From the NCBI RefSeq assembly GCF_000716435.1, contig NZ_JNWO01000036.1, positions 1 through 64,000 of the forward strand: DNA of 64,000 bases, in the 5' to 3' direction. Both the position numbers and the translations under genes were made by a program. The DNA comes from Streptomyces xylophagus. Its GTDB lineage: Bacteria > Actinomycetota > Actinomycetes > Streptomycetales > Streptomycetaceae. Shown piece after piece: positions 33,356-41,435 of this stretch. Within the stretch, counting starts at the first letter, position 1; each line of letters opens with the position of its first letter. The notes below the pieces were generated by a model. That model saw only the letters and a program-made list of their open reading frames with translations, ran no database searches and had not been told where the DNA came from.

Positions 33356-35881
33356 CTACTCGCCGGGGTGGGCGAGTTCGATGTCGTGGCCGTCGGCTCC
33401 GCGGCCGTTCAACGTCAGGGCGGTCGCGACCGGCGGGTAGCCCGTCGCGATCACCGTGTACTCGCCGCCGCTCAGATCGGTGAAGGCGTACGCCCCGTCC
33501 GAACCGGTGGTGGCGGTGCCGACCACGTTGCCCGCCGCGTCCACGAGGGTGACGCGGGCGTCGGCCAGCGGGCCGTGCGGGGCGCGGACGACGCCGAGGA
33601 CCTGGGCGCCGGAGTCGAGGTCGATCTCGACCCGGGTGACGCCGGTGCCGCCGACCTCGACGGGCAGGGCGCGCGGCCGGTACCCGTCGGCGTTCACCGC
33701 GACGGTCACGGCACCCGGCACCAGCTCGGCGAAGCCGAACTCGCCCTGCTCACCGGTGGTTCCGGTGGCCAGCAGATCCCCGCGCACGTCCGTCACGATG
33801 ACCATCGCGTCCTTGACGGGTGAGCCCGACTCGGCGGCCCGGACAAGGCCGTTGAGGCCGCTGGTGCCGCTCAACAGCACGTCGTAGGACACCGGTTCGG
33901 CGCTGTTGACGACGACCGTGGACGCCTGCGGCTGGAAGCCGTCGGCGGAGGCGATCAGGACGTACGAGCCGACGCTCGGCGCCTCCAGCGCGTAGGAGCC
34001 GTCCGTCTGCGTGACCGAGCGGCCCAACTGGCGTCCCCCGAGGGAGATCAGCGTGACGGCGGCCTGCGGGACGGGCGCGCTCTCGGCGCCCCGGACGAAG
34101 CCGCGGACGGGAATCCCACCCGAGACGGGTGTGGAGTCGGATGCGGTCACGGGTGCGGTCTCCTCTCCCACCACCGTTGCCACGGCGGCGAGTTGCTCGG
34201 TGCCTTCGGCCGCCCAACTGGGCGTCCTCTCCTGGGCCGGCGCCGGAACCTCGGCCGCGTCCAGCACACCTACGGCCTCTTCGGCGGCCTGCGCCAGCCC
34301 GCCGGACGTCCGCAGCGGGACCTCCTTGATGAACATCACGACGACGAAGGCGATGAGCGCGAAGGGCGCCGCGTACAGGAAGACATCGGCGATGCCGTGG
34401 CCGTAGGCGCTCTCCAGCCAGGTGCGGACCGTGCTCGGGAGGGCGTCCATGTCGGGGAGGGCGCTGCTGCCGACGGCCTTCACGGCGGCGGCCTGCGACT
34501 GCGGGTCCAGGGACGTGACGGTGTCCTTGGCGTAGTGCGTGATCCGGCCGGACATGACCGAGCCGAGCACACCGACGCCTACCGCGCCGCCGAGGGACCG
34601 GAAAAAGCTCACCGTGGAGGAGGCGGCGCCGAGGTCCTTCGGGGTGACCTGGTTCTGCGTGGACAGGACCAGGTTCTGCATCATCGTGCCGACGCCGATG
34701 CCCAACAGGGCCATGTAGATGGACAGTTCCCAGTACGGGGTGTCGTAGCGCATCAGACCGAGCAGGCCCAGACCGACGGTGAGGAAGAGACCGCCGGCGA
34801 CCAGCCAGCCCTTCCAGCGGCCGGTCTTGGTGATGAAGCGGCCGGAGACCATCGACGCGACGAACAGGCCGCCGATCATCGGGATCGTCATGACGCCGGA
34901 CATCGTCGGGGACTTGTCGCGGGCGAGCTGGAAGTACTGGGAGAAGAAGACGGTGCCCGAGTACATGCCGACGCCGACGAACAGGGAGGCCAGCGAGGCG
35001 AGGGAGACCGTGCGGTTGCGGAACAGGCGCAGCGGGATGATCGGCTCGCTCGCCCGGGTCTCGGTGAACACGAACAGGAGCGCCAGCACGAACGTGCCGC
35101 CCACCATCGTGTACGTCTGCCAGGACAGCCAGTCGTACTTGTCGTCGGCGAAGGTCACCCACACCAGCAGCAGCGAGGCGGCGGCGGTGATGAAGAACGC
35201 GCCGGTCCAGTCGACCTTGACCTTCCGCTTGGCGACCGGGAGGTGCAGCGTCTTCTGCAGCACGACCAGCGCGATCAGCGCGAAGGGGATGCCGACGAAC
35301 AGGCAGTAGCGCCAGCCGAGCCACGAGGTGTCGGTGATCACACCGCCGAGCAGCGGACCGCCGACGGTCGCGACCGCGAAGGTGGCGCCGGTGTAGCCGG
35401 AGTACCGGCCGCGCTCGCGCGGGGAGATCATCGCGGCCATCACGACCTGGACGAGGGCGGAGAGACCGCCGGCGCCGAGGCCCTGGATGACACGGGCGCC
35501 GATCAGCATCGCCGGGTTCTGCGCGAGACCGGCGACGACCGAGCCGATGATGTAGATGACCAGGGATATCTGGACCAGGGCCTTCTTGCTGACCAGGTCG
35601 GCCATCTTGCCCCACAGCGGCACCGAGGCCGTCATGGAGAGCAGGGCCGCGGTGACGACCCAGGTGTAGGCCTCCTGGCCGCCGCCCAGGCTGCCGATGA
35701 TGGTCGGCAGGGCGTTGGTGACGATGGTCGACGAGATGATCGCGGCGAACAGGCCGAGCAGCAGCCCGGACAGCGCCTCCATGATCTGCCGGTGCGTCAT
35801 CGGCGCGCCGTCGGGGGCCGCGGGCGATCCCCCTCCGTGCTTGGCGTGAGCCCGCACACCGGCTGGTGTGGTCGTTGCCAT
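33356..35881 (-). CDS. DHA2 MFS exporter with three C-terminal carboxypeptidase-regulatory domains
   Basis: An unusually long (841-residue) MFS protein. Residues about 30-540 are a fourteen-helix DHA2 exporter (IISSTIVTNALPTIIGSLGG, MADLVSKKALVQ, RYSGYTGATFAVATVGGPLLGG). After a Glu/Ala/Pro-rich linker come three beta-sandwich repeats (about 600-680, 685-765, 768-841), each with a G-x-V-R...VTL/VTD...G-x-Y/F...GY pattern. By topology they lie in the cytoplasm. Ordinary exporters of this type are about 500 residues, so the tail is an addition. The gene is in a row with a MarR gene before it and the YceI gene after it, which carries the same domain. ATG 35881 has AAGGAAG upstream. Substrate unknown; a lipid or isoprenoid is a hypothesis. 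Confidence 0.85.
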   Translation of the reverse strand: MATTTPAGVRAHAKHGGGSPAAPDGAPMTHRQIMEALSGLLLGLFAAIISSTIVTNALPTIIGSLGGGQEAYTWVVTAALLSMTASVPLWGKMADLVSKKALVQISLVIYIIGSVVAGLAQNPAMLIGARVIQGLGAGGLSALVQVVMAAMISPRERGRYSGYTGATFAVATVGGPLLGGVITDTSWLGWRYCLFVGIPFALIALVVLQKTLHLPVAKRKVKVDWTGAFFITAAASLLLVWVTFADDKYDWLSWQTYTMVGGTFVLALLFVFTETRASEPIIPLRLFRNRTVSLASLASLFVGVGMYSGTVFFSQYFQLARDKSPTMSGVMTIPMIGGLFVASMVSGRFITKTGRWKGWLVAGGLFLTVGLGLLGLMRYDTPYWELSIYMALLGIGVGTMMQNLVLSTQNQVTPKDLGAASSTVSFFRSLGGAVGVGVLGSVMSGRITHYAKDTVTSLDPQSQAAAVKAVGSSALPDMDALPSTVRTWLESAYGHGIADVFLYAAPFALIAFVVVMFIKEVPLRTSGGLAQAAEEAVGVLDAAEVPAPAQERTPSWAAEGTEQLAAVATVVGEETAPVTASDSTPVSGGIPVRGFVRGAESAPVPQAAVTLISLGGRQLGRSVTQTDGSYALEAPSVGSYVLIASADGFQPQASTVVVNSAEPVSYDVLLSGTSGLNGLVRAAESGSPVKDAMVIVTDVRGDLLATGTTGEQGEFGFAELVPGAVTVAVNADGYRPRALPVEVGGTGVTRVEIDLDSGAQVLGVVRAPHGPLADARVTLVDAAGNVVGTATTGSDGAYAFTDLSGGEYTVIATGYPPVATALTLNGRGADGHDIELAHPGE

Positions 35882-35902
35882 GGGCTTCCTTTTCTTCCGT
35901 GC

Positions 35903-36418
35903 TTATGCGGGTGTACGGGTGGTGTGTTCGAGTTCGTGGTGGGGGGAGTGGGAGGTGTGGGGGGTTTCGGCGTGACGGGGCGCCGCGGTACGGCAGTCGC
36001 CGAAGTCGGCGCGGAGCCGGGCCATCAGCCGGATCAGCTGCCCGACCTCCTCGTCGCTCCAGTCGCTCAGCCGGTCGGCGAGCAACTGGGCGGTCCGGCG
36101 GGAGAGTTCGGCCACCTGGGCCCGGCCGCCGGGGGTGAGGCGCAGGATGCGGGAGCGCTTGTCGGCGGGGTCGGGGGACCGTTCGATCCAGCCCCGGTCG
36201 ACGACGTGGGCGACATGGCGGCTGGTCACGGACATGTCGACGGAGAGCAGTTCCGCGAGCCTGCTCATCCGCATGTCGCCGTACCGGTCGAGCAGGGTGA
36301 GGACGGCCGCGGATCCGCCGGGGCAGTCCGACGGCATGATCCGCCCCAGCTCCCTGCGCACGGCGCCGAAGGCGCTGAACTGACGCATCAGCTCCTCGTA
36401 CTGCGTCCGTTCGGCCAT
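35903..36418 (-). CDS. MarR-family regulator of the exporter/YceI cluster
   Basis: A 171-residue winged-helix regulator. The helix-turn-helix is MRMSRLAELLSVDMSVTSRHVAHVVDRGWIERSPDPADKRSRIL (about residues 50-95), with the wing DPADKRSR. The C-terminal 35 residues are His/Thr/Pro-rich and look unstructured. The start ATG 36418 follows AGGAGG by four bases. The gene stops 21 bases before the exporter ATG, so it is probably the first gene of a regulator-exporter(-YceI) operon. Two GTTGC-N5-GCAA sites upstream fit autoregulation. Confidence 0.85.
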   Translation of the reverse strand: MAERTQYEELMRQFSAFGAVRRELGRIMPSDCPGGSAAVLTLLDRYGDMRMSRLAELLSVDMSVTSRHVAHVVDRGWIERSPDPADKRSRILRLTPGGRAQVAELSRRTAQLLADRLSDWSDEEVGQLIRLMARLRADFGDCRTAAPRHAETPHTSHSPHHELEHTTRTPA

Positions 36419-36443
36419 CACACCTCCTGTAAGGGCCATGTTC

Positions 36444-36487
36444 GTTGCTTAGGGCAACCATAAGAGAGGTTGGTTGCTACAGGCAAA
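36444..36487. promoter_or_regulatory. Two MarR-type operators upstream of the exporter cluster
   Basis: GTTGC-TTAGG-GCAAC (36444-36458) is perfect. GTTGC-TACAG-GCAAA (36473-36487) has one mismatch. They repeat 29 bases apart in an AT-richer stretch, just upstream of the MarR start. The spacing puts both on nearly the same DNA face (about 2.8 turns). Confidence 0.65.
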
Positions 36488-36617
36488 TAAAACGGGGTGG
36501 GTACGGCATAAAAAGTTGGCAAAGGCAAGCATTGTCGAAAGTAAACCCACAGGTGGGAGTGGCCGTTCGAGGCCCCGCACTTGGGTGTCACCCGGGGATT
36601 CGCTAGTGTCTCGGCCC

Positions 36618-36821
36618 ATGGCAAACACCCAGGGCCCCGAGGGCAACTACGACCCCGCCGGCAGCACCCAGATGTTCCGTGCCTTCGTCGACGAGACCCC
36701 CCAGGGCGGCCGGCAGCAGGCCGCGCCCACGGCTTCGGCCGGACCCCGCGTCGGTCTGATCGTCGGCGTCGTCGTCGCCGTACTGGTCGTGGCGGCGGTG
36801 GCCTACCTGGCCTTCATGTAG
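36618..36821 (+). CDS. Small membrane protein with one C-terminal TM helix
   Basis: A 67-residue protein. The first 43 residues are hydrophilic (QGPEGNYDPAGSTQMFRAFV, DETPQGGRQQ), and residues 45-67 form a single helix, VGLIVGVVVAVLVVAAVAYL, ending AFM. It is thus a tail-anchored protein with its N-terminus in the cytoplasm. There is no ribosome binding site before ATG 36618 (GTCTCGGCCC precedes), suggesting a leaderless mRNA. It diverges from the MarR gene with about 200 bases between. No family is recognised and the role is unknown. Confidence 0.65.
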   Translation: MANTQGPEGNYDPAGSTQMFRAFVDETPQGGRQQAAPTASAGPRVGLIVGVVVAVLVVAAVAYLAFM

Positions 36822-36844
36822 CACCGACCGCTTCACTCACCCGC

Positions 36845-36883
36845 CGGTCTACCGGTCCGGCTCCATGGGGAACCGGTAGACCG
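36845..36883. terminator. Hairpin between converging 67-aa protein and GNAT genes
   Basis: CGGTCTACCGGT (36845-36856) and ACCGGTAGACCG (36872-36883) form a perfect 12-base stem around a 15-base loop. The hairpin overlaps the GNAT stop codon at 36849. No T-run is present; termination is plausible but unproven. Confidence 0.5.
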
Positions 36884-37292
36884 TCGACTCCCGGGACCGG
36901 AAACCGAGCCGCTCGTACAGCCGGTTCGCCACGACGCGGTCCGGCCGCGAGGTGAGATCGACGGTCCGGGCACCGGCCTCCCGGGCGATCCGCAACGCCT
37001 CGTTCGTCAGCAGCGCGGCGATCCCCCGTCCCCGGGCCGCGCTGTCGACGACCACGTCCTCGACGCGCCCGCGCAACCCCGACGGCACCGGGAACAGCAC
37101 CAGCGTCAGGGTGCCGACGACGGTGCCCTCCGCTCGCGCGATCAGCACGGTGTTCGTTGCGCTCGAGACCAGCCGCTCGACTGCCGCCCGGTCCAGTGGC
37201 GGGGCCGTGGAGGACAGCTGCGGTAGCAACCGGCCGAACGCGTCCACGAGTTCCTGGGTCGCCTCGCGTACGACCTCGACCTGAACGTCCAT
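36849..37292 (-). CDS. GNAT-family N-acetyltransferase
   Basis: A 147-residue GNAT protein. The acetyl-CoA pyrophosphate-binding motif A is RVEDVVVDSAARGRGIAALL (about residues 75-95), with R-G-R-G-I. The C-terminal strand pair VDLTSRPDRVVANRLYERLGF is typical of the fold. The substrate cannot be deduced. It is on the minus strand, 22 bases after the lipoprotein gene stop, so the two may be co-transcribed. Confidence 0.8.
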   Translation of the reverse strand: MDVQVEVVREATQELVDAFGRLLPQLSSTAPPLDRAAVERLVSSATNTVLIARAEGTVVGTLTLVLFPVPSGLRGRVEDVVVDSAARGRGIAALLTNEALRIAREAGARTVDLTSRPDRVVANRLYERLGFRSRESTVYRFPMEPDR

Positions 37293-37314
37293 GGCGGGGA
37301 GCCTATCGACAGCC

Positions 37315-37953
37315 CTACCGCCACTCGACCGACACGTCCCGCGTCTCGATGTGCATCCCCCACGGCACTCGCCACGCGTCGACGCACACGGTCCAGGTGT
37401 GGTCTTTGCGTGCGCCGGCCGCGATCGGCACGGGAAGCCGCTCGGTGGACTCGATCGTCGCCCAGTCGATCCCGAGGGCTCCGATGATGTGTGTCCCGAG
37501 GGTCACCGTGCCCGAACGGACCGCTGTGCCGCCGGAGTTGTGGAAGTTCAGGGTGACGTCCTCGCACCAGCGGCGGTCCGTGGGCTTGCGGGCCGGGGTG
37601 CTCCAACTGAGAGCGGCGGGAGCCGCCGTAGGAACGGCGGTTGGGGGCGCTGACGACACATGCGCGCTGCTACGGCCGGACTTGGCGCCCGGGGACGAAG
37701 GGGCCGGGGTGGGAGTCGAAGTCCCGCTGCCGTCAGGTGACTTGCTGGCGGCGGACGACGTCGGGGCGTCGAGCGGGACCAGTGTGACGCTGCCGGTCGG
37801 GCGGGCCGCCGTAGCCGATGGGCGGGGTGGGCCGACCGCCGCGTAACCGCCGTCGCCGCCGCCCCCGCACGCGGCCAGCGTCACGCAGACGACGGCCGCC
37901 GACGCGCCCAGCAGGGCGCCTCGGCGGCCAGTTGTCCATGTCGAACGAAGCAT
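37315..37953 (-). CDS. Secreted lipoprotein of unknown function
   Basis: A 212-residue lipoprotein. The signal peptide ends in the lipobox LAAC (Cys29) followed by GGGG. Residues 35-115 are a Ser/Pro/Thr/Ala-rich linker, probably spanning the cell wall. The C-terminal 95 residues form a compact domain with two cysteines (RRWCEDVTLNFHNSGGTAV and WTVCVDAWRVPWGMHIETRD), likely an Ig-like beta sandwich with a disulfide. The protein is probably anchored on the outer face of the membrane. No family name is recognised. Confidence 0.75.
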   Translation of the reverse strand: MLRSTWTTGRRGALLGASAAVVCVTLAACGGGGDGGYAAVGPPRPSATAARPTGSVTLVPLDAPTSSAASKSPDGSGTSTPTPAPSSPGAKSGRSSAHVSSAPPTAVPTAAPAALSWSTPARKPTDRRWCEDVTLNFHNSGGTAVRSGTVTLGTHIIGALGIDWATIESTERLPVPIAAGARKDHTWTVCVDAWRVPWGMHIETRDVSVEWR

Positions 37954-38015
37954 CGCGCCATGGTGGCTGACACTCCGTCAAATAGGAACCCTTGGCGGCG
38001 GGTTCAGGAGGGGAC

Positions 38016-38906
38016 TCAGTCGGAGATGAGGCCCTCGCGCAGGGTGGACAGGGTGCGCGTGAGGAGCCGGGAGACGTGCATCTGGGAGATGCCGACCTCC
38101 TCGCCGATCTGCGACTGGGTCATGTTGGCGAAGAAGCGCAGCATGATGATCCGGCGCTCGCGGGGCGGGAGTTTGGCCAGGAGGGGCTTGAGGGACTCGC
38201 GGTACTCCACGCCCTCCAGGGCCGTGTCCTCGTAGCCGAGGCGGTCCGCGAGGGAGCCCTCGCCGCCGTCGTCCTCGGGGGCCGGGGAGTCGAGCGAGGA
38301 GGCCGTGTAGGCGTTGCCGACCGCGAGGCCGTCGACGACGTCCTCCTCGGACACGCCCAGGACCGCGGCGAGTTCGGGGACGGTCGGGGACCGGTCCAGC
38401 TTCTGGGAGAGCTCGTCGCTGGCCTTCGTCAGGGCCAGCCGCAGCTCCTGCAGGCGACGCGGGACGCGCACCGACCACGACGTGTCGCGGAAGAAGCGCT
38501 TGATCTCACCCACGACGGTCGGCATCGCGAACGTCGGGAACTCCACCCCGCGTTCGCAGTCGAAGCGGTCGATCGCCTTGATCAGACCGATCGTGCCGAC
38601 CTGGACGATGTCCTCCATCGGCTCGTTGCGGGAGCGGAAACGCGCGGAGGCGTAACGCACCAGCGGGAGATTGAGCTCGATGAGGGTGTCCCGGACGTAA
38701 CCACGCTCGGGGCTGTTCTCGTCGAGTGCGGCGAGCCGCAGGAAGAGGGAGCGGGACAGGGTGCGGGTGTCGATTGCTCCCGTGGTCGGGAGGGCCGGGG
38801 CCGGTACGGCGGGTACGGCCTCGAGGACCGTAACGGCGTCGAGTGCGGGCTCAGCCTCGCTCTTGGTGAGCGTGAGCACCTTCGAGCTGCCCTGGTCTGC
38901 GGACAT
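38016..38906 (-). CDS. SigB/SigF-type sigma factor (SigN-like)
   Basis: A sigma factor of 296 residues from the general-stress/sporulation group. Region 2 is [18 protein letters not shown] to [17 protein letters not shown] (about 78-115). Region 3 begins [19 protein letters not shown]. Region 4 has [20 protein letters not shown] and the helix-turn-helix [19 protein letters not shown]. The N-terminal 55 residues are an Ala/Val/Pro-rich extension. ATG 38906 has GGGGGTGG upstream. A paralogue lies 268 bases upstream in the same orientation. In S. coelicolor I recall sigN and sigF adjacent in this way, which is the basis of the name. No anti-sigma gene is present. Confidence 0.85.
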   Translation of the reverse strand: MSADQGSSKVLTLTKSEAEPALDAVTVLEAVPAVPAPALPTTGAIDTRTLSRSLFLRLAALDENSPERGYVRDTLIELNLPLVRYASARFRSRNEPMEDIVQVGTIGLIKAIDRFDCERGVEFPTFAMPTVVGEIKRFFRDTSWSVRVPRRLQELRLALTKASDELSQKLDRSPTVPELAAVLGVSEEDVVDGLAVGNAYTASSLDSPAPEDDGGEGSLADRLGYEDTALEGVEYRESLKPLLAKLPPRERRIIMLRFFANMTQSQIGEEVGISQMHVSRLLTRTLSTLREGLISD

Positions 38907-39016
38907 GCCACCCCCTTTGGGTCGCGGGACGGTCGCGGCGATCGCCCCCGTCTGGGGAGCGGTGCCTTCACCTGAATACCGGAGCCTGGGCCACGGCAAA
39001 CGCGCTTCCCGCAGAA

Positions 39017-39054
39017 TGTCACATGTCGGCAACACGCTGTAGTGACATGTCGAC
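39017..39054. promoter_or_regulatory. Repeat-containing region upstream of the SigN-like gene
   Basis: ACATGTCGGC (39021-39030) and ACATGTCGAC (39045-39054) are direct repeats 24 bases apart. TGTCAC (39017) and GTGACA (39042) are inverted copies flanking them. They lie 110-150 bases before the SigN-like start in an otherwise plain gap, and could bind a developmental regulator. No known box matches well. Confidence 0.4.
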
Positions 39055-39174
39055 TTGTCTGTTACGAAACAGCCCTGGAAAAAGGGGGTCTGACGGCTTT
39101 TCAGCGCAGAACCGCCGGGAAGCGGCCTGGTGAGCGATTCGTTCGTAACGGTGACAGCTCGCTCGCGCTTTCGG

Positions 39175-40047
39175 TTATGCCTCGATGCGGTTCGCGGAGC
39201 GCAGTCGCTGGAAGCTACGCGCGAGTAGCCGAGAGACGTGCATCTGGGAGACACCGAGTTCGGCGCTGATCTGCGACTGGGTGAGATTGCTGTAGTAGCG
39301 CAGGAGCAGGATTCTCTGTTCGCGTTCCGGGAGTTGGACGAGCAGATGCCGGACCAGATCGCGGTGTTCCACGCCGTCCAGGGCCGGGTCCTCGTAGCCG
39401 AGCCGGTCGAGGAGCCCGGGCAGTCCGTCGCCCTCCTGGGCGGCCTCCAGGGAGGTCGCGTGGTACGACCGGCCGGCCTCGATGCAGGACAGCACCTCGT
39501 CCTCGCCGATGCGCAGCCGCTCGGCGATCTCGGCGGTCGTGGGGGTGCGCCCGAAGGCGGTCGTCAGGTCCTCGGTCGCCGCGTTGACCTGCACCCACAG
39601 CTCGTGCAGCCGGCGCGGGACGTGCACCGTGCGGACGTTGTCGCGGAAGTACCGCTTGATCTCGCCGATGACCGTCGGCATCGCGAAGGTCGGGAACTGC
39701 ACGCCCCGGTCCGGGTCAAAGCGGTCGATGGCGTTGATCAGACCGATGGTGCCGACCTGGACGACGTCCTCCATCGGCTCGTTGCGGGAGCGGAAGCGGG
39801 CGGCGGCGTAGCGCACGAGCGGGAGGTTCGCCTCGATGAGCGCCCCGCGCACCCGGTTGTGCTCCGGCGTACCCGGCTGGAGCCCCTTGAGCTGGCCGAA
39901 CAGCACCTGGGTGAGGGCCCGGGTGTCGGCGCCGCGGCTGCGGGGCGCGGCCGGCGGGGCTTCCGTGACTTCCGTGACTTCCTGGGGCGGCGCAGTACTG
40001 GCCGACACGGTCAACGCCACCTCTTCATCGGTCAACTCATCCGTCAA
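39175..40047 (-). CDS. SigB/SigF-type sigma factor (SigF-like)
   Basis: A sigma factor of about 290 residues, close in sequence to its downstream neighbour. Matching segments: [60 protein letters not shown] and [21 protein letters not shown]. The start is uncertain. The longest frame begins at TTG 40047 without a ribosome site; GAAGAGGTGG before a later TTG/GTG (about 40010-40020) could set a start some 10-13 residues in. Streptomyces SigF is required for late spore maturation. Being first of the two sigma genes and near tadA, this one is the better SigF candidate. Confidence 0.85.
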   Translation of the reverse strand: MTDELTDEEVALTVSASTAPPQEVTEVTEAPPAAPRSRGADTRALTQVLFGQLKGLQPGTPEHNRVRGALIEANLPLVRYAAARFRSRNEPMEDVVQVGTIGLINAIDRFDPDRGVQFPTFAMPTVIGEIKRYFRDNVRTVHVPRRLHELWVQVNAATEDLTTAFGRTPTTAEIAERLRIGEDEVLSCIEAGRSYHATSLEAAQEGDGLPGLLDRLGYEDPALDGVEHRDLVRHLLVQLPEREQRILLLRYYSNLTQSQISAELGVSQMHVSRLLARSFQRLRSANRIEA

Positions 40048-40145
40048 TAGCGGTCATAGCATCACAACACATGTGCACTGTGTGCAAGCACCGCATATCA
40101 CCGTGTTACGCCGTGTTGACTGGCAAATTGGTTCATAAGACGCAA

Positions 40146-40178
40146 AACAGCCCTCCGCCGTTCCGGCGGAGGGCTGTT
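40146..40178 (-). terminator. Rho-independent terminator of the Dabb gene
   Basis: A 14-base perfect stem (40146-40159 with 40165-40178), loop GTTCC. On the minus strand it is followed by TTTTG. It starts 13 bases after the stop of the 40191-40484 gene and isolates it from the SigF-like gene. Confidence 0.9.
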
Positions 40179-40190
40179 GAAAAGGAGGTC

Positions 40191-40484
40191 TCAGACTTCG
40201 TAGTCGGCGATCACCCACGTGGCGAACTCGCGCCACAGCACGACGCCCGCCTGGTGCGCGGGGTGCTCGACGTACCGCTTCAGGGCGTCCGCGTCGTCGA
40301 CCGCCGAGTTGATCGCGAAGTCGTAGGCGATGGGGCGGTCGCTGATGTTCCAGCCCAGCTCCCAGAAGCGCAGTTCCTCGATCAGGTCGCCGAGCGGGCG
40401 GAAGGCCTCGACCCCGGCCACGACGCGCGGGTCGTCGCGCTCGACGCCCTCGTTGAGCTTGAAGAGGACGAGGTGCCGGATCAT
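40191..40484 (-). CDS. Dabb (stress-responsive A/B barrel) protein
   Basis: A 97-residue ferredoxin-like alpha/beta-barrel protein. Pattern: MIRHLVLFKLNEGVERDDP, AFRPLGDLIEELRFWELGWN, DFAINSAVDDADALKRYVEH and HQAGVVLWREFATWVIADYEV. The family is found in plant stress proteins and bacterial enzymes that act on aromatic or polyketide compounds, often as dimers. No catalytic residue can be assigned. ATG 40484 follows CAGGAGC. A terminator follows and the 58-residue membrane protein gene precedes it. Confidence 0.8.
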   Translation of the reverse strand: MIRHLVLFKLNEGVERDDPRVVAGVEAFRPLGDLIEELRFWELGWNISDRPIAYDFAINSAVDDADALKRYVEHPAHQAGVVLWREFATWVIADYEV

Positions 40485-40518
40485 CTGCGCGCTCCTGGTG
40501 GGTAGTTGGCTGCTTTGG

Positions 40519-40695
40519 CTACTTCGCCCCGTCGGCCAGCCAGGTCATGAAGTCGCCGATGGCCTTCGCGGCGTCCGATATGCCCTCGAAGCCTATCTGG
40601 ACGTAGTCGGCCGCCTTGGACGGGTCCGTGATGATCACGTACAGCGCGAAGACCACGAGCAAATAGACGGCGATCTTCTTCGCGTTCACCGCCAT
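40519..40695 (-). CDS. Small one-TM membrane protein
   Basis: A 58-residue protein. Residues 4-22 (KKIAVYLLVVFALYVIITDP) form one transmembrane helix, and the remaining 35 residues are an amphipathic helix (ADYVQIGFEGISDAAKAIGDF). ATG 40695 follows GGGGAGG by five bases, a strong site that excludes the longer frame upstream. The gene lies between tRNA-Ser and the Dabb gene, on the same strand as both. Similar short proteins are common in Streptomyces, but I know of no function. Confidence 0.75.
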   Translation of the reverse strand: MAVNAKKIAVYLLVVFALYVIITDPSKAADYVQIGFEGISDAAKAIGDFMTWLADGAK

Positions 40696-40784
40696 CGCGG
40701 CCTCCCCTGTGAATTCGTGCCCGTGGGCCCCCTGTTGCCGGCGGTGAGTGTAACCTTCACGCCCGCTTTTGGATCTACGCACGA

Positions 40785-40810
40785 AGGGCCCCGTCTTTCG
40801 ACGGGGCCCT
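40785..40810 (-). terminator. Terminator of tRNA-Ser
   Basis: AGGGCCCCGTC and GACGGGGCCCT pair perfectly over a TTTC loop, eight bases past the tRNA 3' end on the minus strand. The T-run after it is weak (TTCGT). Confidence 0.75.
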
Positions 40811-40817
40811 CCAGAAG

Positions 40818-40902
40818 CGGTAGCGGAGGGATTTGAACCCTCGGTGACTTGCGCCACACTCGCTTTCGAGGCGAGCTCCTTCGGCCGCTCGGACACGCTA
40901 CC
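40818..40902 (-). tRNA. tRNA-Ser (CGA anticodon)
   Basis: Acceptor arms GGTAGCG and CGCTACC pair. The anticodon loop CTCGAAA gives CGA for UCG codons. A long variable arm (class II) and the T-arm GGTTCAAATCC are present. CCA is not encoded. Confidence 0.95.
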
Positions 40903-40947
40903 GAGAGAGACCTTACAACAAGGTGGGGCGTGGTTTGAAATCGATAA

Positions 40948-41379
40948 TCAGCGGTCCCGGAAGAACTCCGTGAGCAGGCGCGCGCAGTCGTCCGCGAGGA
41001 CGCCCCCGATCACCTCGGGGCGGTGGTTGAGCCGCCGGTCCCGTACGACGTCGAAGAGCGAGCCGGCCGCGCCGGCCTTCTCGTCGCGGGCGCCGTAGAC
41101 GACCCGGTCGACCCGGGACTGCACCAGCGCGCCCGCGCACATCGTGCAGGGCTCGAGGGTGACGACGAGCGTGCAGCCCGACAGTCGCCACTCACCGAGT
41201 TGAGCGGCGGCCCTGCGGATCGCGAGAACCTCGGCGTGCGCCGTCGGATCGCCGGTGGCCTCGCGTTCGTTGTGCCCGGTGGCGAGCACGGTCGTACCGT
41301 CCGGGGACAGTACGACCGCGCCGACCGGGACGTCGCCGCCCCGGGCGGCCGCTCCGGCCTCGTCCAGGGCGAGCCGCAT
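40948..41379 (-). CDS. tadA: tRNA-specific adenosine deaminase
   Basis: A 143-residue zinc deaminase that converts A34 to inosine in tRNA-Arg(ACG). Zinc-binding and catalytic motifs are PTAHAEVLAI (His and Glu) and EPCTMCAGALVQSRV (two Cys), with VVYGARDEKAGAAGSLFDV following as in TadA and not in cytidine deaminases. The target tRNA-Arg(ACG) gene is at 16846-16918. ATG 41379 gives the family's usual length; a few upstream codons are open but have no start. The gene is downstream of its conserved partner gene (41436-41984), with 56 bases between. Confidence 0.9.
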   Translation of the reverse strand: MRLALDEAGAAARGGDVPVGAVVLSPDGTTVLATGHNEREATGDPTAHAEVLAIRRAAAQLGEWRLSGCTLVVTLEPCTMCAGALVQSRVDRVVYGARDEKAGAAGSLFDVVRDRRLNHRPEVIGGVLADDCARLLTEFFRDR

Positions 41380-41435
41380 CGCGGCCCGCCAGCGGTCGCG
41401 TACCGGGTCCGGAGTCCCTTCTGTGCGTGCTGTGG

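Noticed and set aside
34193..36463. Very long antisense frame (756 codons) opposite the exporter gene
   Set aside because: It exists because G/C-biased third positions leave few stops. Its composition is Arg/Gly/Asp-rich and lacks any fold, while the minus-strand frame has clear MFS helices and motifs.
39017..39047. Possible BldD box (TCAC and AGTGA elements)
   Set aside because: The halves are in the wrong order and spacing for the AGTGA...TCAC pattern, so I kept only a general repeat note.
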